In this document: positions 27,985 to 36,478 of the stretch, piece by piece
Layout: every line of letters starts with the position of its first letter
Numbering within the stretch: the first letter of the stretch is position 1
Source of the DNA: Prolixibacteraceae bacterium
GTDB lineage: Bacteria > Bacteroidota > Bacteroidia > Bacteroidales > Prolixibacteraceae
Direction: 5' to 3'
Assembly (NCBI GenBank): GCA_025210775.1
Contig: JAOARB010000007.1
Coordinates: 124,001-188,000, forward strand
Length of the DNA: 64,000 nucleotides
Notes under the pieces: generated by a model
Told to the model about the DNA's origin: nothing
The model's input: only the letters and a program-made list of their open reading frames with translations
Databases searched by the model: none
Made by a program: the position numbers and the translations under genes

Positions 27985-29401
27985 AAGGAATTTTCTAAAG
28001 AGTGCAGGGGTGTTAACATCTGTTTCGGCAGTAGCACACTCTGCTTCTGCAGGATGTCTGTTTGGGAGAAGGAAGAAAAAACATGAGCGTCCTAATATTT
28101 TGATTATTATGACCGACCAACAGACTGCGGATGCATTAAGTTGTGTTGATAATAAGAATTTTAATACGCCTGCGATGGATCGTATCGTAAATGCAGGTAA
28201 GTTGATAAAAAGATCTTATTGTACCACTCCTTTGTGTATCCCTTCTCGTAGCAGTATGTTTACAGGACTTTATCCTCATGAGATTAATGTGCCAATCAAT
28301 GATCCACATGCCCAGTGGGATAAAGAGAAGATACCTTACCTAGGTCGTTTGATGAAGTCTGGTAATTATGACACAGGATATGTCGGTAAGTGGCACCTTA
28401 CTACCGATCCTAAGGAGATTGCATTGCATGGTTTCGATTATATTAAACTAGCTAGGAATAACGATTTAGATCCAGATGTCCCCCAAGCTTCTATTGATTT
28501 TCTTAAACAGGAGAGAGAGAATCCTTTCCTATTGGTCTCATCTTTTGTTAACCCTCACGATATTTGTCAATGGGCTAGGGGCGATGCAATGAGAAATGAT
28601 GATATTCCAGAGGCTCCTTCAGCTGAGTTGTGTCCAGATTTACCTGCTAATTTCGAAATCCCTGATTTGGAGCCTGAGATGATAAGAAAGCAACAGTTGA
28701 TGTCTTCTCGTACCTATCCTACGGTTAAGTGGGAGGATGATCGTTGGAGACAATATCGTTGGGCTTACGCTAAATTAGTGGAGAAAGTCGACCAACATAT
28801 CCAAAAGATTGTTGATTCTTTAGATGATCTGAAACTATGGAATAACACGGTTATTATTTTTACTAGTGATCATGGTGATGGGAATGGATCGCATAAATGG
28901 AATCAAAAGCAAGTGTTGTACGATGAGGTGGCTCGTGTCCCATTTTCTGTTACATGGAAAGGCCATATCGCTCCTGGAGTACTTTCTTCGCCAGTGGTGT
29001 CTACAGGAATTGATCTTATCCCTACCATTCTTGATTATGCACAGATTGAACAACCTAGTTACATGAAAGGAAGTTCTGTTCGTCCTTTAGTGGAAGATAA
29101 AAGTTCTTCTATTAGAGATTATACCGTAGTGGAAACCGATTTCTGTAATATGACCAAACGTTTTAATGTACGAGGTAGAGCAGTAATTAGTGGCGACTAT
29201 AAGTTTATCTTCTATGACGTAGGCAATATTCGTCTACAGTTGTTTGATATGGTGAAAGATCCAGGTGAAACAAAGAATTTAGCTTACGACCCAGCTTATC
29301 AGAAAGTGGTAAAGAAATATGTCGGATACCTTAAGCAGTGGAAAGAACAGACTAATGATGATTTCGATTTTACTCTGATTAAAGAGGAAGATATTGATTA
29401 A
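27977..29401 (+). CDS. Type I sulfatase, exported (Tat-like signal), last gene of the cluster
   Basis: 474 residues from the ATG at 27977, which overlaps the PL8 stop by 8 bases. I prefer this start to one 33 bases upstream because it opens directly with MNRRNFLKSAG, a twin-arginine-type signal, ending with Cys27 in ASAGC. The sulfatase signature LCIPSRSSMFTG has C87 for formylglycine conversion. D47 in MTDQQ and the SDHGDG motif are metal ligands. It should remove sulfate from glycosaminoglycan oligosaccharides, complementing the first sulfatase. The exact position or linkage hit cannot be told. A bidirectional terminator follows. Confidence 0.9.
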   Translation: MNRRNFLKSAGVLTSVSAVAHSASAGCLFGRRKKKHERPNILIIMTDQQTADALSCVDNKNFNTPAMDRIVNAGKLIKRSYCTTPLCIPSRSSMFTGLYPHEINVPINDPHAQWDKEKIPYLGRLMKSGNYDTGYVGKWHLTTDPKEIALHGFDYIKLARNNDLDPDVPQASIDFLKQERENPFLLVSSFVNPHDICQWARGDAMRNDDIPEAPSAELCPDLPANFEIPDLEPEMIRKQQLMSSRTYPTVKWEDDRWRQYRWAYAKLVEKVDQHIQKIVDSLDDLKLWNNTVIIFTSDHGDGNGSHKWNQKQVLYDEVARVPFSVTWKGHIAPGVLSSPVVSTGIDLIPTILDYAQIEQPSYMKGSSVRPLVEDKSSSIRDYTVVETDFCNMTKRFNVRGRAVISGDYKFIFYDVGNIRLQLFDMVKDPGETKNLAYDPAYQKVVKKYVGYLKQWKEQTNDDFDFTLIKEEDID

Positions 29402-29452
29402 ACGTATCAATAGTTAATGAGCTTTTTAACTCTTGATGATATTGTTGATTGA

Positions 29453-29485
29453 AAAAAAGACCAAGAGTCGTTCTTGGTCTTTTCT
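29453..29485 (+). terminator. Bidirectional terminator between the sulfatase and serB
   Basis: AAAAGACCAAGA pairs with TTCTTGGTCTTTT around a short GTCG-containing loop. The A run on one side and T run on the other let it serve both convergent genes. Confidence 0.85.
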
Positions 29486-29498
29486 TATTTAAAAGGTC

Positions 29499-30728
29499 CT
29501 AATCGATAAAGGCATCATTAAATCCTAGTAGATATAATATTCCATCAAGTCCTATTGTATCGATAGCTTGAGATGCATTCTTTCTAACTTTAGGCTTCGC
29601 ATGATAGGCAATCCCAAGTCCTGCTAGGTTTAGCATCGGAAGGTCATTGGCTCCGTCTCCAACAGCAATCACTTGATTCAGATCTAAATTCTCAAATTGA
29701 GCAATTAATCTCATCAGTTCTGCTTTCTTATTCCCGTTTACAATACTACCTATATAGTTGCCTGTTAATGCTCCATCTTTTATCTCTAGTTCGTTAGCAT
29801 AGACATAATCTACCCCTAGCTTCTCTTTTAGATAGTTCCCAAAATAGGTGAATCCACCAGAAAGAATGGCTGTCTTAAAACCAAAACGTTGAAGTGCCTT
29901 AAATAGACGTTCTGCTCCTTCTGTAATGGGTAGGTTCTTAGCAATATCTTCTAACTCAGCTTCTGGTAGCCCCTTTAATAGTGCCATGCGTTGCTTAAAG
30001 CTCTCGTTAAAGTCGATCTCACCTCTCATGGCACTCTCTGTGATGGCTTTTACTTGCTCGCCGACACCAGCTCTTTCTGCTAATTCATCAATCACCTCTG
30101 TTTGGATAAGTGTCGAGTCCATATCAAAACAAACCAATCTTCGATTACGACGATATAGGTTATCTTCTTGGAATGAGATATCAATACCTAGACTGCTGGC
30201 CATCTCCAAAAAGCTAAGATTCATATTCTCTCTATTGGGAGGAGTACCACGAACACTTAATGTTACACATGACTTTGCATTGGTGGTTTGTGTTCCCACT
30301 TCTTCTAAGGGTATACGTCCTGTTAGTCGGTTGATGGATTCTATGTTTAAGCCTTGATCTGTGATTACATCCGTAACTTTAGATATCTGTTCTGCAGTAA
30401 TCATTCGACCAAGCAAAGTGATAATATATCTATCTTTCCCTTGAAGAGAGACCCAATTTTGATAGTCTTTCGCTGGTACAGGAGTAAATTTTGCTTGAAT
30501 ATCTAATTCGTATGCTTTAAAAAGTAGATCCTTTAAAATAGGACCAGACTCTTTCCCTTTTGGCGATTCAAAAAGAATACCTAAAGAGAGGGTATTGTGG
30601 ATTACTGCTTGACCAATATCCAAAATGGTTGCATTATATCTTCCTAAAATATGTGTCAAAGAAGAGGTTAAACCTGGTTTGTCCTCACCTGATATATTTA
30701 GTAGTATTATTTCTCGTTCGTTTTTCAT
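29499..30728 (-). CDS. serB: Phosphoserine phosphatase with N-terminal ACT domains
   Basis: Removes phosphate from phosphoserine in the last step of serine synthesis. 409 residues: two ACT-like regulatory segments (about 8-85, with SGEDKPGLTSSL; about 100-180, with YIITLLGRMITAEQ) and a HAD hydrolase domain from ~195. Catalytic D202 and D204 lie in FDMDSTL; AILSGGF gives motif II; GNKKAELM and GDGANDLPML give motifs III and IV. The two-ACT form of about 400 residues is usual in Bacteroidota and actinobacteria and suggests serine feedback control. It is monocistronic and convergent with the sulfatase. Confidence 0.95.
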   Translation of the reverse strand: MKNEREIILLNISGEDKPGLTSSLTHILGRYNATILDIGQAVIHNTLSLGILFESPKGKESGPILKDLLFKAYELDIQAKFTPVPAKDYQNWVSLQGKDRYIITLLGRMITAEQISKVTDVITDQGLNIESINRLTGRIPLEEVGTQTTNAKSCVTLSVRGTPPNRENMNLSFLEMASSLGIDISFQEDNLYRRNRRLVCFDMDSTLIQTEVIDELAERAGVGEQVKAITESAMRGEIDFNESFKQRMALLKGLPEAELEDIAKNLPITEGAERLFKALQRFGFKTAILSGGFTYFGNYLKEKLGVDYVYANELEIKDGALTGNYIGSIVNGNKKAELMRLIAQFENLDLNQVIAVGDGANDLPMLNLAGLGIAYHAKPKVRKNASQAIDTIGLDGILYLLGFNDAFID

Positions 30729-30868
30729 AGAATATATACAACTTTGTTTTTTTTGCTTTTAAAATCTTAAAATTATGGATTCTTTGGTTATATCCTTAAT
30801 AATGATTGATAAAAATCATAGATCTTCATATTCATATAATGTTTTCTATTACCAATAAATCGCTTAGG

Positions 30869-30886
30869 AGTATATAACTATATACT
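30869..30886. repeat. Perfect palindrome AGTATATA-AC-TATATACT
   Basis: Two 8-bp arms with a 2-base spacer, between serB and the divergent porin gene. The form suits a dimeric regulator. It is 140 bases from serB and 190 from the porin ATG. Its A/T content lowers its significance. Confidence 0.4.
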
Positions 30887-30997
30887 TGAATGGCTATTGC
30901 ATTCTGATAGATGTAATATTTTTTGTAAAATGTTTGGTTTTGTAACTTGCTCATAATAAGTGTAAAATAGAATTAAAATAGAAGAGGCCTGATATTC

Positions 30998-31015
30998 TGT
31001 AACAATTTTGTAACA
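30998..31015 (+). promoter_or_regulatory. Pho-box-like direct repeat TGTAACA-N4-TGTAACA
   Basis: TGTAACA occurs at 30998-31004 and 31009-31015, an 11-base period with a 4-base spacer, the same layout as the PhoB box of proteobacteria. A weaker TGTTGTA follows at 31020. It ends 9 bases before a -7-like element, where an activator replacing the -33 contact would bind. Confidence 0.5.
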
Positions 31016-31024
31016 TCTGTGTTG

Positions 31025-31032
31025 TAATTATG
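31025..31032 (+). promoter_or_regulatory. Candidate -7 element (TAATTATG) of the porin gene
   Basis: One mismatch to TAnnTTTG. There is no TTG 20 bases upstream; the Pho-box-like repeat takes that place. The start would be near 31037, about 40 bases before the ATG. Confidence 0.4.
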
Positions 31033-31075
31033 CAGTGTAAATGAAAACATCACATAAAAAATTAAGAGAATAACC

Positions 31076-32077
31076 ATGAAACAGATCGGAGCAATATTGC
31101 TTTTTTTAGCATTTACTTTTTCCGTAAGTGCCAAACCTTCTGAAAAAGATTCTAATTTTGAAAGAAAAGGAAAACCTATTGTACGTATCTTCTCTGATTG
31201 GCATACAGGTTTTGGAGATGTAAGTTCTGAAAGTGGTTTTGAAATACAAAGAGCCCTTCTTGGTTATTCTTATCAGTTTGCTCCAGAATGGTCTGGTCAG
31301 GTTGTTTTTGATACTGGTAACCCAAAGAATGGTTCATTTGAGGAAACAGCCTATCTGCGTAAAGCTTTTATTACATACAAAAAAGGTGATTTCTTGGCTA
31401 GCTTGGGTATTATTGGCTTAAAGCAATTTAAAGTACAAGAAAACAATTGGGGCTATCGTTATATATACAAATCGGCTATGGATGAGTATAAGTTTAATAA
31501 TAGCGTGGACGCAGGACTCTATATTGCATATAATTTTACTGAGACATTGTCGGGTGATTTAACTATCTCTAATGGAGAAGGAGCTAAAAAATCACAAGAT
31601 GAAAATGGAGATTATCGTTATGGTCTTGGTCTTACTTTTGTTCCTAAAGAAAACTTTACCTTGCGTACTTATTACGACTACTATGTGGCTCCTGAAGATA
31701 ATGAAGATCGTTCATTCGAAGACCAAAGCAGTATCGCCTTTTTTGCTGGCTATAAAAACAAGAAATGGTCGTTAGGAATGGAATACGATTATGGACAGAA
31801 TTTTAAATTTGAAGACGACAATAGCAAACATATCTACTCTATCTACTCTACTGTTGTGCTCAAGAAACAATGGAAAGTGTTTGCGAGATACGATTGTTTA
31901 AGAAATAACTCCGATGCCTACAAGGAGAATAATGAAGATGTATTTTTAACTGGTTTTGAGTATATACCTTGCAAAGGAATCAAGGTAGCTCCTAACTATC
32001 GTTGGGTACATCATGAGAATGCACAAAGCTTTAAAAATGAAAACTATTTTTATCTTAATCTTGAGTTAAAGCTTTAG
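31076..32077 (+). CDS. Outer-membrane porin (OprP/OprO-like)
   Basis: 333 residues with a signal peptide (MKQIGAILLFLAFTFSVSA). The rest alternates beta strands with aromatic girdles (RIFSDWHTGFG, GFEIQRALLGYSYQF, AFITYKKGDFLASLGI), ends in LELKL, and fits the phosphate-selective porin-type barrel common in Bacteroidota. The Pho-box-like repeat in front, and alkaline phosphatase 2.8 kb away, support phosphate or phosphate-ester uptake; the substrate is inference. It is monocistronic and ends in a clear terminator. Confidence 0.8.
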   Translation: MKQIGAILLFLAFTFSVSAKPSEKDSNFERKGKPIVRIFSDWHTGFGDVSSESGFEIQRALLGYSYQFAPEWSGQVVFDTGNPKNGSFEETAYLRKAFITYKKGDFLASLGIIGLKQFKVQENNWGYRYIYKSAMDEYKFNNSVDAGLYIAYNFTETLSGDLTISNGEGAKKSQDENGDYRYGLGLTFVPKENFTLRTYYDYYVAPEDNEDRSFEDQSSIAFFAGYKNKKWSLGMEYDYGQNFKFEDDNSKHIYSIYSTVVLKKQWKVFARYDCLRNNSDAYKENNEDVFLTGFEYIPCKGIKVAPNYRWVHHENAQSFKNENYFYLNLELKL

Positions 32078-32108
32078 TGCATGTATTAAACCAAAATACC
32101 AAATTGCC

Positions 32109-32145
32109 AAAGAGGGTGTCTGCTAGTGAGACATCCTCTTTTTTT
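32109..32145 (+). terminator. Intrinsic terminator of the porin gene
   Basis: AAAGAGGGTGTCT (32109-32121) pairs with AGACATCCTCTTT (32129-32141) with one G-T step, then a T run. Confidence 0.85.
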
Positions 32146-32382
32146 GTCTTTAAAGACGATGAAGAATGAGTGATTCAGAAATACAAAATTAGATCTCTTA
32201 AGCGCTTAATTTCTTCTATACGATCTCTCTTTTTATAAGACTTTTTTATGTCTTATGTTCAGTCATCTTGCATTGACCGCTTTTTACAAATATCATATAT
32301 GGGGTTAATGCTACTCCTAATTGTATTTGCCTTGTTTCAAATATATTTCTATGCCACTTTTATCTTACTTCAGCATCACTAT

Positions 32383-32481
32383 AACTTCATATCAAGTTCA
32401 TTTGAAAGTCTATTTAATATAAGGTATAAGTGAACATGATATGAAGTTAATATGAATTTGATATGAACTTGATATAGAATT
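32383..32481. repeat. Dispersed hairpin array of 11-bp units (GATATGAAGTT), copy 1
   Basis: The left arm is two reversed units (AACTTCATATC, AAGTTCATTTG; 32383-32404). A 24-base loop (32404-32427) starts GAAAGT and ends GTAT. The right arm is four direct units from 32438 (GATATGAAGTT, AATATGAATTT, GATATGAACTT, GATATAGAATT). The arms 32383-32403 and 32428-32448 pair over 21 bp with two mismatches. Copy 2 is at 62541-62639 with the same loop length. Confidence 0.85.
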
Positions 32482-32790
32482 GTAACAAATTTAAGTAATA
32501 TCTGGGTATTGTTATGTGAGTACTTTACACCCTTTAGATGAACATATTTCCACTTTTTTAGGTGAGAATATCTCAAAAAAATCTCCTAAAATTGAAGTAA
32601 AAAAGGGGGAAGGTTCCTTGAAAATGTTAATGTCTTTATCTTGAAATCTGTCAAGGTGTTGGTGGTTAATTATTAATATGTTTGGTGTTATAGATGGATT
32701 GTGTTATAGATGGGTTGTGTATTTCCGTTTATTTGACCATCAAAGGTTCGACTTAGGAGAATTATTCGTCAAATAATAGGAAGTGGAGGG

Positions 32791-32831
32791 TATAAAAATG
32801 GGTAACACCACAAACGTTGTGTCACCCATTT
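32791..32831 (-). terminator. Probable terminator of the minus-strand paralog pair
   Basis: AAATGGGT (32796-32803) pairs with ACCCATTT (32824-32831), with an inner ACAC/GTGT step. On the minus strand the stem runs into a T run (TTTTTATA). It lies 265 bases after the last gene, which is far, so the link is tentative. Confidence 0.5.
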
Positions 32832-33096
32832 AAAAGTTTGGTCATTCGAATTGTTCTAATTCCTATTATATCGGAGTATTATTTTAGTTTTCACAATACC
32901 CTTTTCTTTCATAACGCCTATCATCGTTTGGAAATTTGTTAGGCATCTATCGTCGATAAATACTCCAGAAATAACCATATAGAGAAGTTTGTCTCTTGAT
33001 TGATGAAAGGTTCGATTGCACGTAGATTTATGATGATCTTTTTCTGGATCTTTCCTTTTACAAGTTAGACCAATGGTTTGTTGAAAAGAAAAAGAT

Positions 33097-33756
33097 CTAA
33101 TCTTCTGTTAGATTGATGAAAATTTCCTTCTTAGGATGACCTTCCATTTCAATTACAATCTTTACCTTTTTGACCATTTCTCTGTATCTAAATCTACTTA
33201 AAAGGATACCGCTTGCATACCTGCCTTCAATTAGAGATGTTTTTCCTAAATATCTTGTAGACATGTGTGTCTTGTTTATGACATTTCGTCTTTCGGGTAT
33301 CTTTTTAGGAACAAGAACGACTTTTTGTTCGGTTGTTTTGGTCGAATCGTTAACCTCTTTTTCTACTGTTTTGACATAGTAGGTATAATCCATAGAGAAA
33401 TCGTCGTTTGACATATGGTGATGATTCTCGGGAGTATATTTAAATCGATAGAATTCTTTACTTGACATTAATTTTAAATCCTCCCAATGTTTGCTTGTGC
33501 TGTCCTTTACCGAAATGGTAATCTTATTGGGTTGGATTAAAAGATCTTCTTTCGTTAGATTAAAGATGTTAAAATGAAAGGCAAGATGGTCTCGAACGTA
33601 ACGATTTATCTTTTCTGCATAACAAACGACCTCTAATTCACTGTCTTGAAAAACAACATATTTTGAATCTTTATACCAAAAAGAATGTTGTGTACTATTT
33701 TGTGCAACAACCGATAGCGTTGTGAAAAATGTGATAAATAATAAGAATCGTTTCAT
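33097..33756 (-). CDS. Secreted protein of unknown function, paralog of the upstream gene
   Basis: 219 residues from the ATG at 33756, chosen because MKRFLLFITFFTTLSVVAQ makes a good signal peptide; an upstream in-frame start would put a hydrophilic stretch before it. The mature part begins QNSTQHSFWYKDSKYVVF and ends with a GILLSRFRYR...VIEMEGHP block. Both parts line up with the neighbour at 33779-34471 (SYWDNGIKFETYKNG; GILLSEYKRKF), so the two are tandem paralogs. About 22 bases separate them. I recognise no named domain; it is probably periplasmic or surface-located. Confidence 0.7.
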   Translation of the reverse strand: MKRFLLFITFFTTLSVVAQNSTQHSFWYKDSKYVVFQDSELEVVCYAEKINRYVRDHLAFHFNIFNLTKEDLLIQPNKITISVKDSTSKHWEDLKLMSSKEFYRFKYTPENHHHMSNDDFSMDYTYYVKTVEKEVNDSTKTTEQKVVLVPKKIPERRNVINKTHMSTRYLGKTSLIEGRYASGILLSRFRYREMVKKVKIVIEMEGHPKKEIFINLTED

Positions 33757-33778
33757 AATAAGAAAGAAATTGGTGGCT

Positions 33779-34471
33779 TTACATATTTTCCATATCATAA
33801 CGAATGACCCTTTTCTTTGGATCAGGGTTAAATACAACTTTATGGGTCACATGATCACCAAAAGTTATACGTAAAACAAGAGCTTTAAACTTACGTTTAT
33901 ACTCCGATAAAAGAATACCATGTGCCGAACGACACTCTTCTATTGTTGTCTTTTTTAGATAGTCATAATAGATGGCATGTCTTGAATATAGCTTGTCATC
34001 AACATCTGCGGTGGTTGCTGCAGCTGTAGTTACTGCTCCAATTGTGGCTAGATCCGAAACATTCTCATTGTCTGTAGAAACGGCTGCCGCTGTAAGTGCT
34101 ACGGTGGCAGCAAAACCAAATACGGCTTCTGCAAAAGACTTTGATTTTACTTTTTTATCAAAACTATCTGCTGTTAGTGTTTTTAGTAATACCGGAATAT
34201 TGTCTTCAATAGGAGTGTCTCTAAAACCTAGAACTTGAACTTTGGTGGCATCAAAAAGAAGCCTATTGTCACTATGGTTATAGATATCTAAATGAAAAAT
34301 ATATTGTTTCCCAATAGGAGTTTTGGCTGCTTTAACATAGCCTAGAATTTCTATAGGTCCATTCTTATAGGTTTCAAATTTGATACCATTGTCCCAATAA
34401 CTATCATATTCTTGTGCTTGTGACAATGTTGGTAGCATTAGAACGAAAAGTAGGTAGATAAGATTTCTCAT
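33779..34471 (-). CDS. Secreted protein of unknown function with internal Ala-rich segment
   Basis: 230 residues with a signal peptide (MRNLIYLLFVLMLPTLSQAQ). Domain pattern: a strand-rich N-terminal half (IEILGYVKAAKTPIGKQYIF, IYNHSDNRLLFDATKVQV), a hydrophobic Ala/Thr-rich stretch at about 113-158 (FGFAATVALTAAAV, IGAVTTAAATTADVDD), which could be a glycine-zipper-like membrane helix, and a C-terminal strand block with GILLSEYKRKFKALVLRITFGDH. It is the first gene of a two-gene operon with its paralog, which lacks the Ala-rich part. Function unknown. Confidence 0.7.
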   Translation of the reverse strand: MRNLIYLLFVLMLPTLSQAQEYDSYWDNGIKFETYKNGPIEILGYVKAAKTPIGKQYIFHLDIYNHSDNRLLFDATKVQVLGFRDTPIEDNIPVLLKTLTADSFDKKVKSKSFAEAVFGFAATVALTAAAVSTDNENVSDLATIGAVTTAAATTADVDDKLYSRHAIYYDYLKKTTIEECRSAHGILLSEYKRKFKALVLRITFGDHVTHKVVFNPDPKKRVIRYDMENM

Positions 34472-34891
34472 AAATAATTAAGGTTTATTTAATGTATGTT
34501 CGGGACTAATGTAGTTAAAAAATGTTTAAGTAAAAATATGTGGATAATTAAAAATGATTTAGATTTTTTTACATTATAATGATAAAAATAGAGAGAACTG
34601 ATGTATATTTGTCGACGATTACACAGGAGTGGTCGTGATTTTTTGCAAAACTCCTTATTGTATGGCTCCCCCTATTCATATCCTAAAATTCGTTTTCTAA
34701 AATAGATCCGTAGAAAAATTAAACTCATTTTTGTTTTTGAATTTTAAGTGTTATTGGGATAATGAGATTTCTTTTTTACTTCGATTGATCTATCTTTAAA
34801 AATGAATTTAAGTATAATGAGTATTTGAAACTATTGAAAGCCACCTATTCTAAGTTGAAGATTGCTTAATTAACTAAAATAATGAATCGTG
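34472..34891. other. Divergent intergenic region before alkaline phosphatase
   Basis: About 420 bases. A -7-like TATATTTG lies at 34604-34611 without a TTG partner. I looked for a TGTAACA Pho-type repeat as at the porin and saw none. No gene. Confidence 0.4.
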
Positions 34892-36415
34892 ATGAAGAGA
34901 TATTCTTTATTATTTCTGCTTTGCATTTTTTCAATGCAAATGATTTTTGCGTCTAATAATGGTGCGACGCAAGCTAAAAGAGATCAGTATGATGGTAAAA
35001 AACCTAAATACATCTTTTATTTTATTGGTGATGGTTTTGGACTTTCTCAAGCGAATGCAACGGAAGCATATATGGCTGCTGTGAATGGCGCAAAAGGAAT
35101 CCAACATTTAGCAATGAGCACTTTCCCATGTCAAGGTTTTTATACCACTTATGCTGACAACCGTTTTATTACTGGTTCTGCTGCTGCTGGTACTGCTCTT
35201 GCTACTGGGCACAAGACTACTATCAATACCATTGGTATGGATGCCGAGAGACAAAAACCTCTTAAAAGTGTCGCTGAGGTGGCTAGAGATAAAGGGCTTA
35301 AAGTTGGGGTTGTGACTTCGGTTTCTATCGACCACGCTACGCCTGCTGCTTTTTATGCACACCAACCTTCTCGTAACGACTATTATAATATTAGTGTAGA
35401 TCTAGGTAAAAGTAATTTCAATTTCTTCGGAGGTGGAGGTATCAAACACCCAGAAGGAGATGGAAATGCAGAGAAGACTAATTCTGTTGCTAACATGGGA
35501 TTGGATGATGGTGTTAAGATCGAAGATAACCAAACGAACTCTATCGAATTGGCAAAAAGAAATGGTTACACTTTTGTAAAAACCAATAAAGCATTCCATG
35601 CTATTGGAAAAGGTGATGACAAAGTGGTGGCTATCAACGAGCGTCTAGCTGGTGGTACTTCTTTACCTTACTCTATTGACCAAGAGGGCGAAGGCCTATC
35701 TTTGGCAGATTACACTGGCAAAGCGATTGAGGTATTGGATAACTCGAAAGGATTTTTCTTAATGGTTGAGGGTGGTAAAATTGACTGGGCTTGTCACGCC
35801 AATGATGCTGCTACAGTGATTCATGAGGTGATGCAGTTTGATTCTGCTATCAAGAAAGCTGTTGACTTTTATAACGAACATCCAGAGGAGACTTTGATTG
35901 TTGTTTGTGGTGACCATGAAACTGGTGGATTGGCACTTGGTTTTTCAGGGTCTCATTATGAGTCTGATTTCCAATTGATCAAGAATCAAAAGAAATCATA
36001 CGAGTATTTCACTAACAAGCTTCGAGAATACAAAGAAGAAAAAGGTAAAAAAGCTTCTCTAAAAGAGGTGATGAAGATGGTAAGAGACAACTTCGGTTTC
36101 GATAATGGAGACAAGAAAATGGCTCTTTCTGATTATGAACTAAACCAATTAAAACAAGCATATAAGCAGAGTTTTACTAAAAAGGCTCCTGTGAAGAATG
36201 AAGATCAATACTACCAACTGTATGGAAGTTATGAACCAATTACGATTACTGCATGTCATATCTTGGCACAAAAAGCAGGTTTGGGTTGGACTACTTTCTC
36301 ACATACTGCTACTCCTATTCCAGTGAGAGCTATTGGTCCAGGATCCTCATTATTTGATGGTTTCTTTGATAATACTGATTTACCAAAAAATATTGAATCT
36401 TTATTGAATAAATAA
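34892..36415 (+). CDS. Alkaline phosphatase (PhoA-like)
   Basis: 507 residues. I use the ATG at 34892; a GTG directly before it is possible but unneeded. Signal peptide MKRYSLLFLLCIFSMQMIFA. Metal and catalytic landmarks: D47 in IGDGFG, nucleophile S96 in TGSAAAGTALATGH (Gly where E. coli PhoA has Asp101), VEGGKIDWACH, and CGDHETGG. A late FSHTATPIP gives the last zinc-ligand His. It releases phosphate from organic esters in the periplasm. The porin with a Pho-box-like promoter is nearby, which fits phosphate scavenging. The gene ends in a terminator that touches the next start. Confidence 0.92.
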   Translation: MKRYSLLFLLCIFSMQMIFASNNGATQAKRDQYDGKKPKYIFYFIGDGFGLSQANATEAYMAAVNGAKGIQHLAMSTFPCQGFYTTYADNRFITGSAAAGTALATGHKTTINTIGMDAERQKPLKSVAEVARDKGLKVGVVTSVSIDHATPAAFYAHQPSRNDYYNISVDLGKSNFNFFGGGGIKHPEGDGNAEKTNSVANMGLDDGVKIEDNQTNSIELAKRNGYTFVKTNKAFHAIGKGDDKVVAINERLAGGTSLPYSIDQEGEGLSLADYTGKAIEVLDNSKGFFLMVEGGKIDWACHANDAATVIHEVMQFDSAIKKAVDFYNEHPEETLIVVCGDHETGGLALGFSGSHYESDFQLIKNQKKSYEYFTNKLREYKEEKGKKASLKEVMKMVRDNFGFDNGDKKMALSDYELNQLKQAYKQSFTKKAPVKNEDQYYQLYGSYEPITITACHILAQKAGLGWTTFSHTATPIPVRAIGPGSSLFDGFFDNTDLPKNIESLLNK

Positions 36416-36423
36416 AAGAACTT

Positions 36424-36469
36424 AAAGCGATCTACTATCTGATATTTCAGGATTAGATCGCTTTTTTTT
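36424..36469 (+). terminator. Intrinsic terminator after alkaline phosphatase, abutting the next gene
   Basis: AAAGCGATCT (36424-36433) pairs with AGATCGCTTT (36455-36464), enclosing a smaller CTGA-TATT-TCAG hairpin, then T residues to 36469. The next ATG is only 9 bases away. Confidence 0.85.
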
Positions 36470-36478
36470 ATGCTTATT

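Larger units (their letters stand above)
32146..33096. other. 0.95-kb non-coding gap holding a repeat and a terminator
   Basis: No convincing gene. It contains copy 1 of a dispersed hairpin array (32383-32481) and a likely minus-strand terminator (32791-32831). A 61-codon open frame at 32248-32433 runs into the repeat and looks spurious. Confidence 0.55.

Noticed and set aside
32248..32433. 61-codon frame next to repeat copy 1
   Set aside because: The C-terminal part is the left arm of the hairpin array, composition is odd and no promoter is present.
34604..34611. TATATTTG as the alkaline phosphatase promoter
   Set aside because: Nearly 290 bases from the ATG and without a TTG at -33; kept only as a remark in the gap entry.
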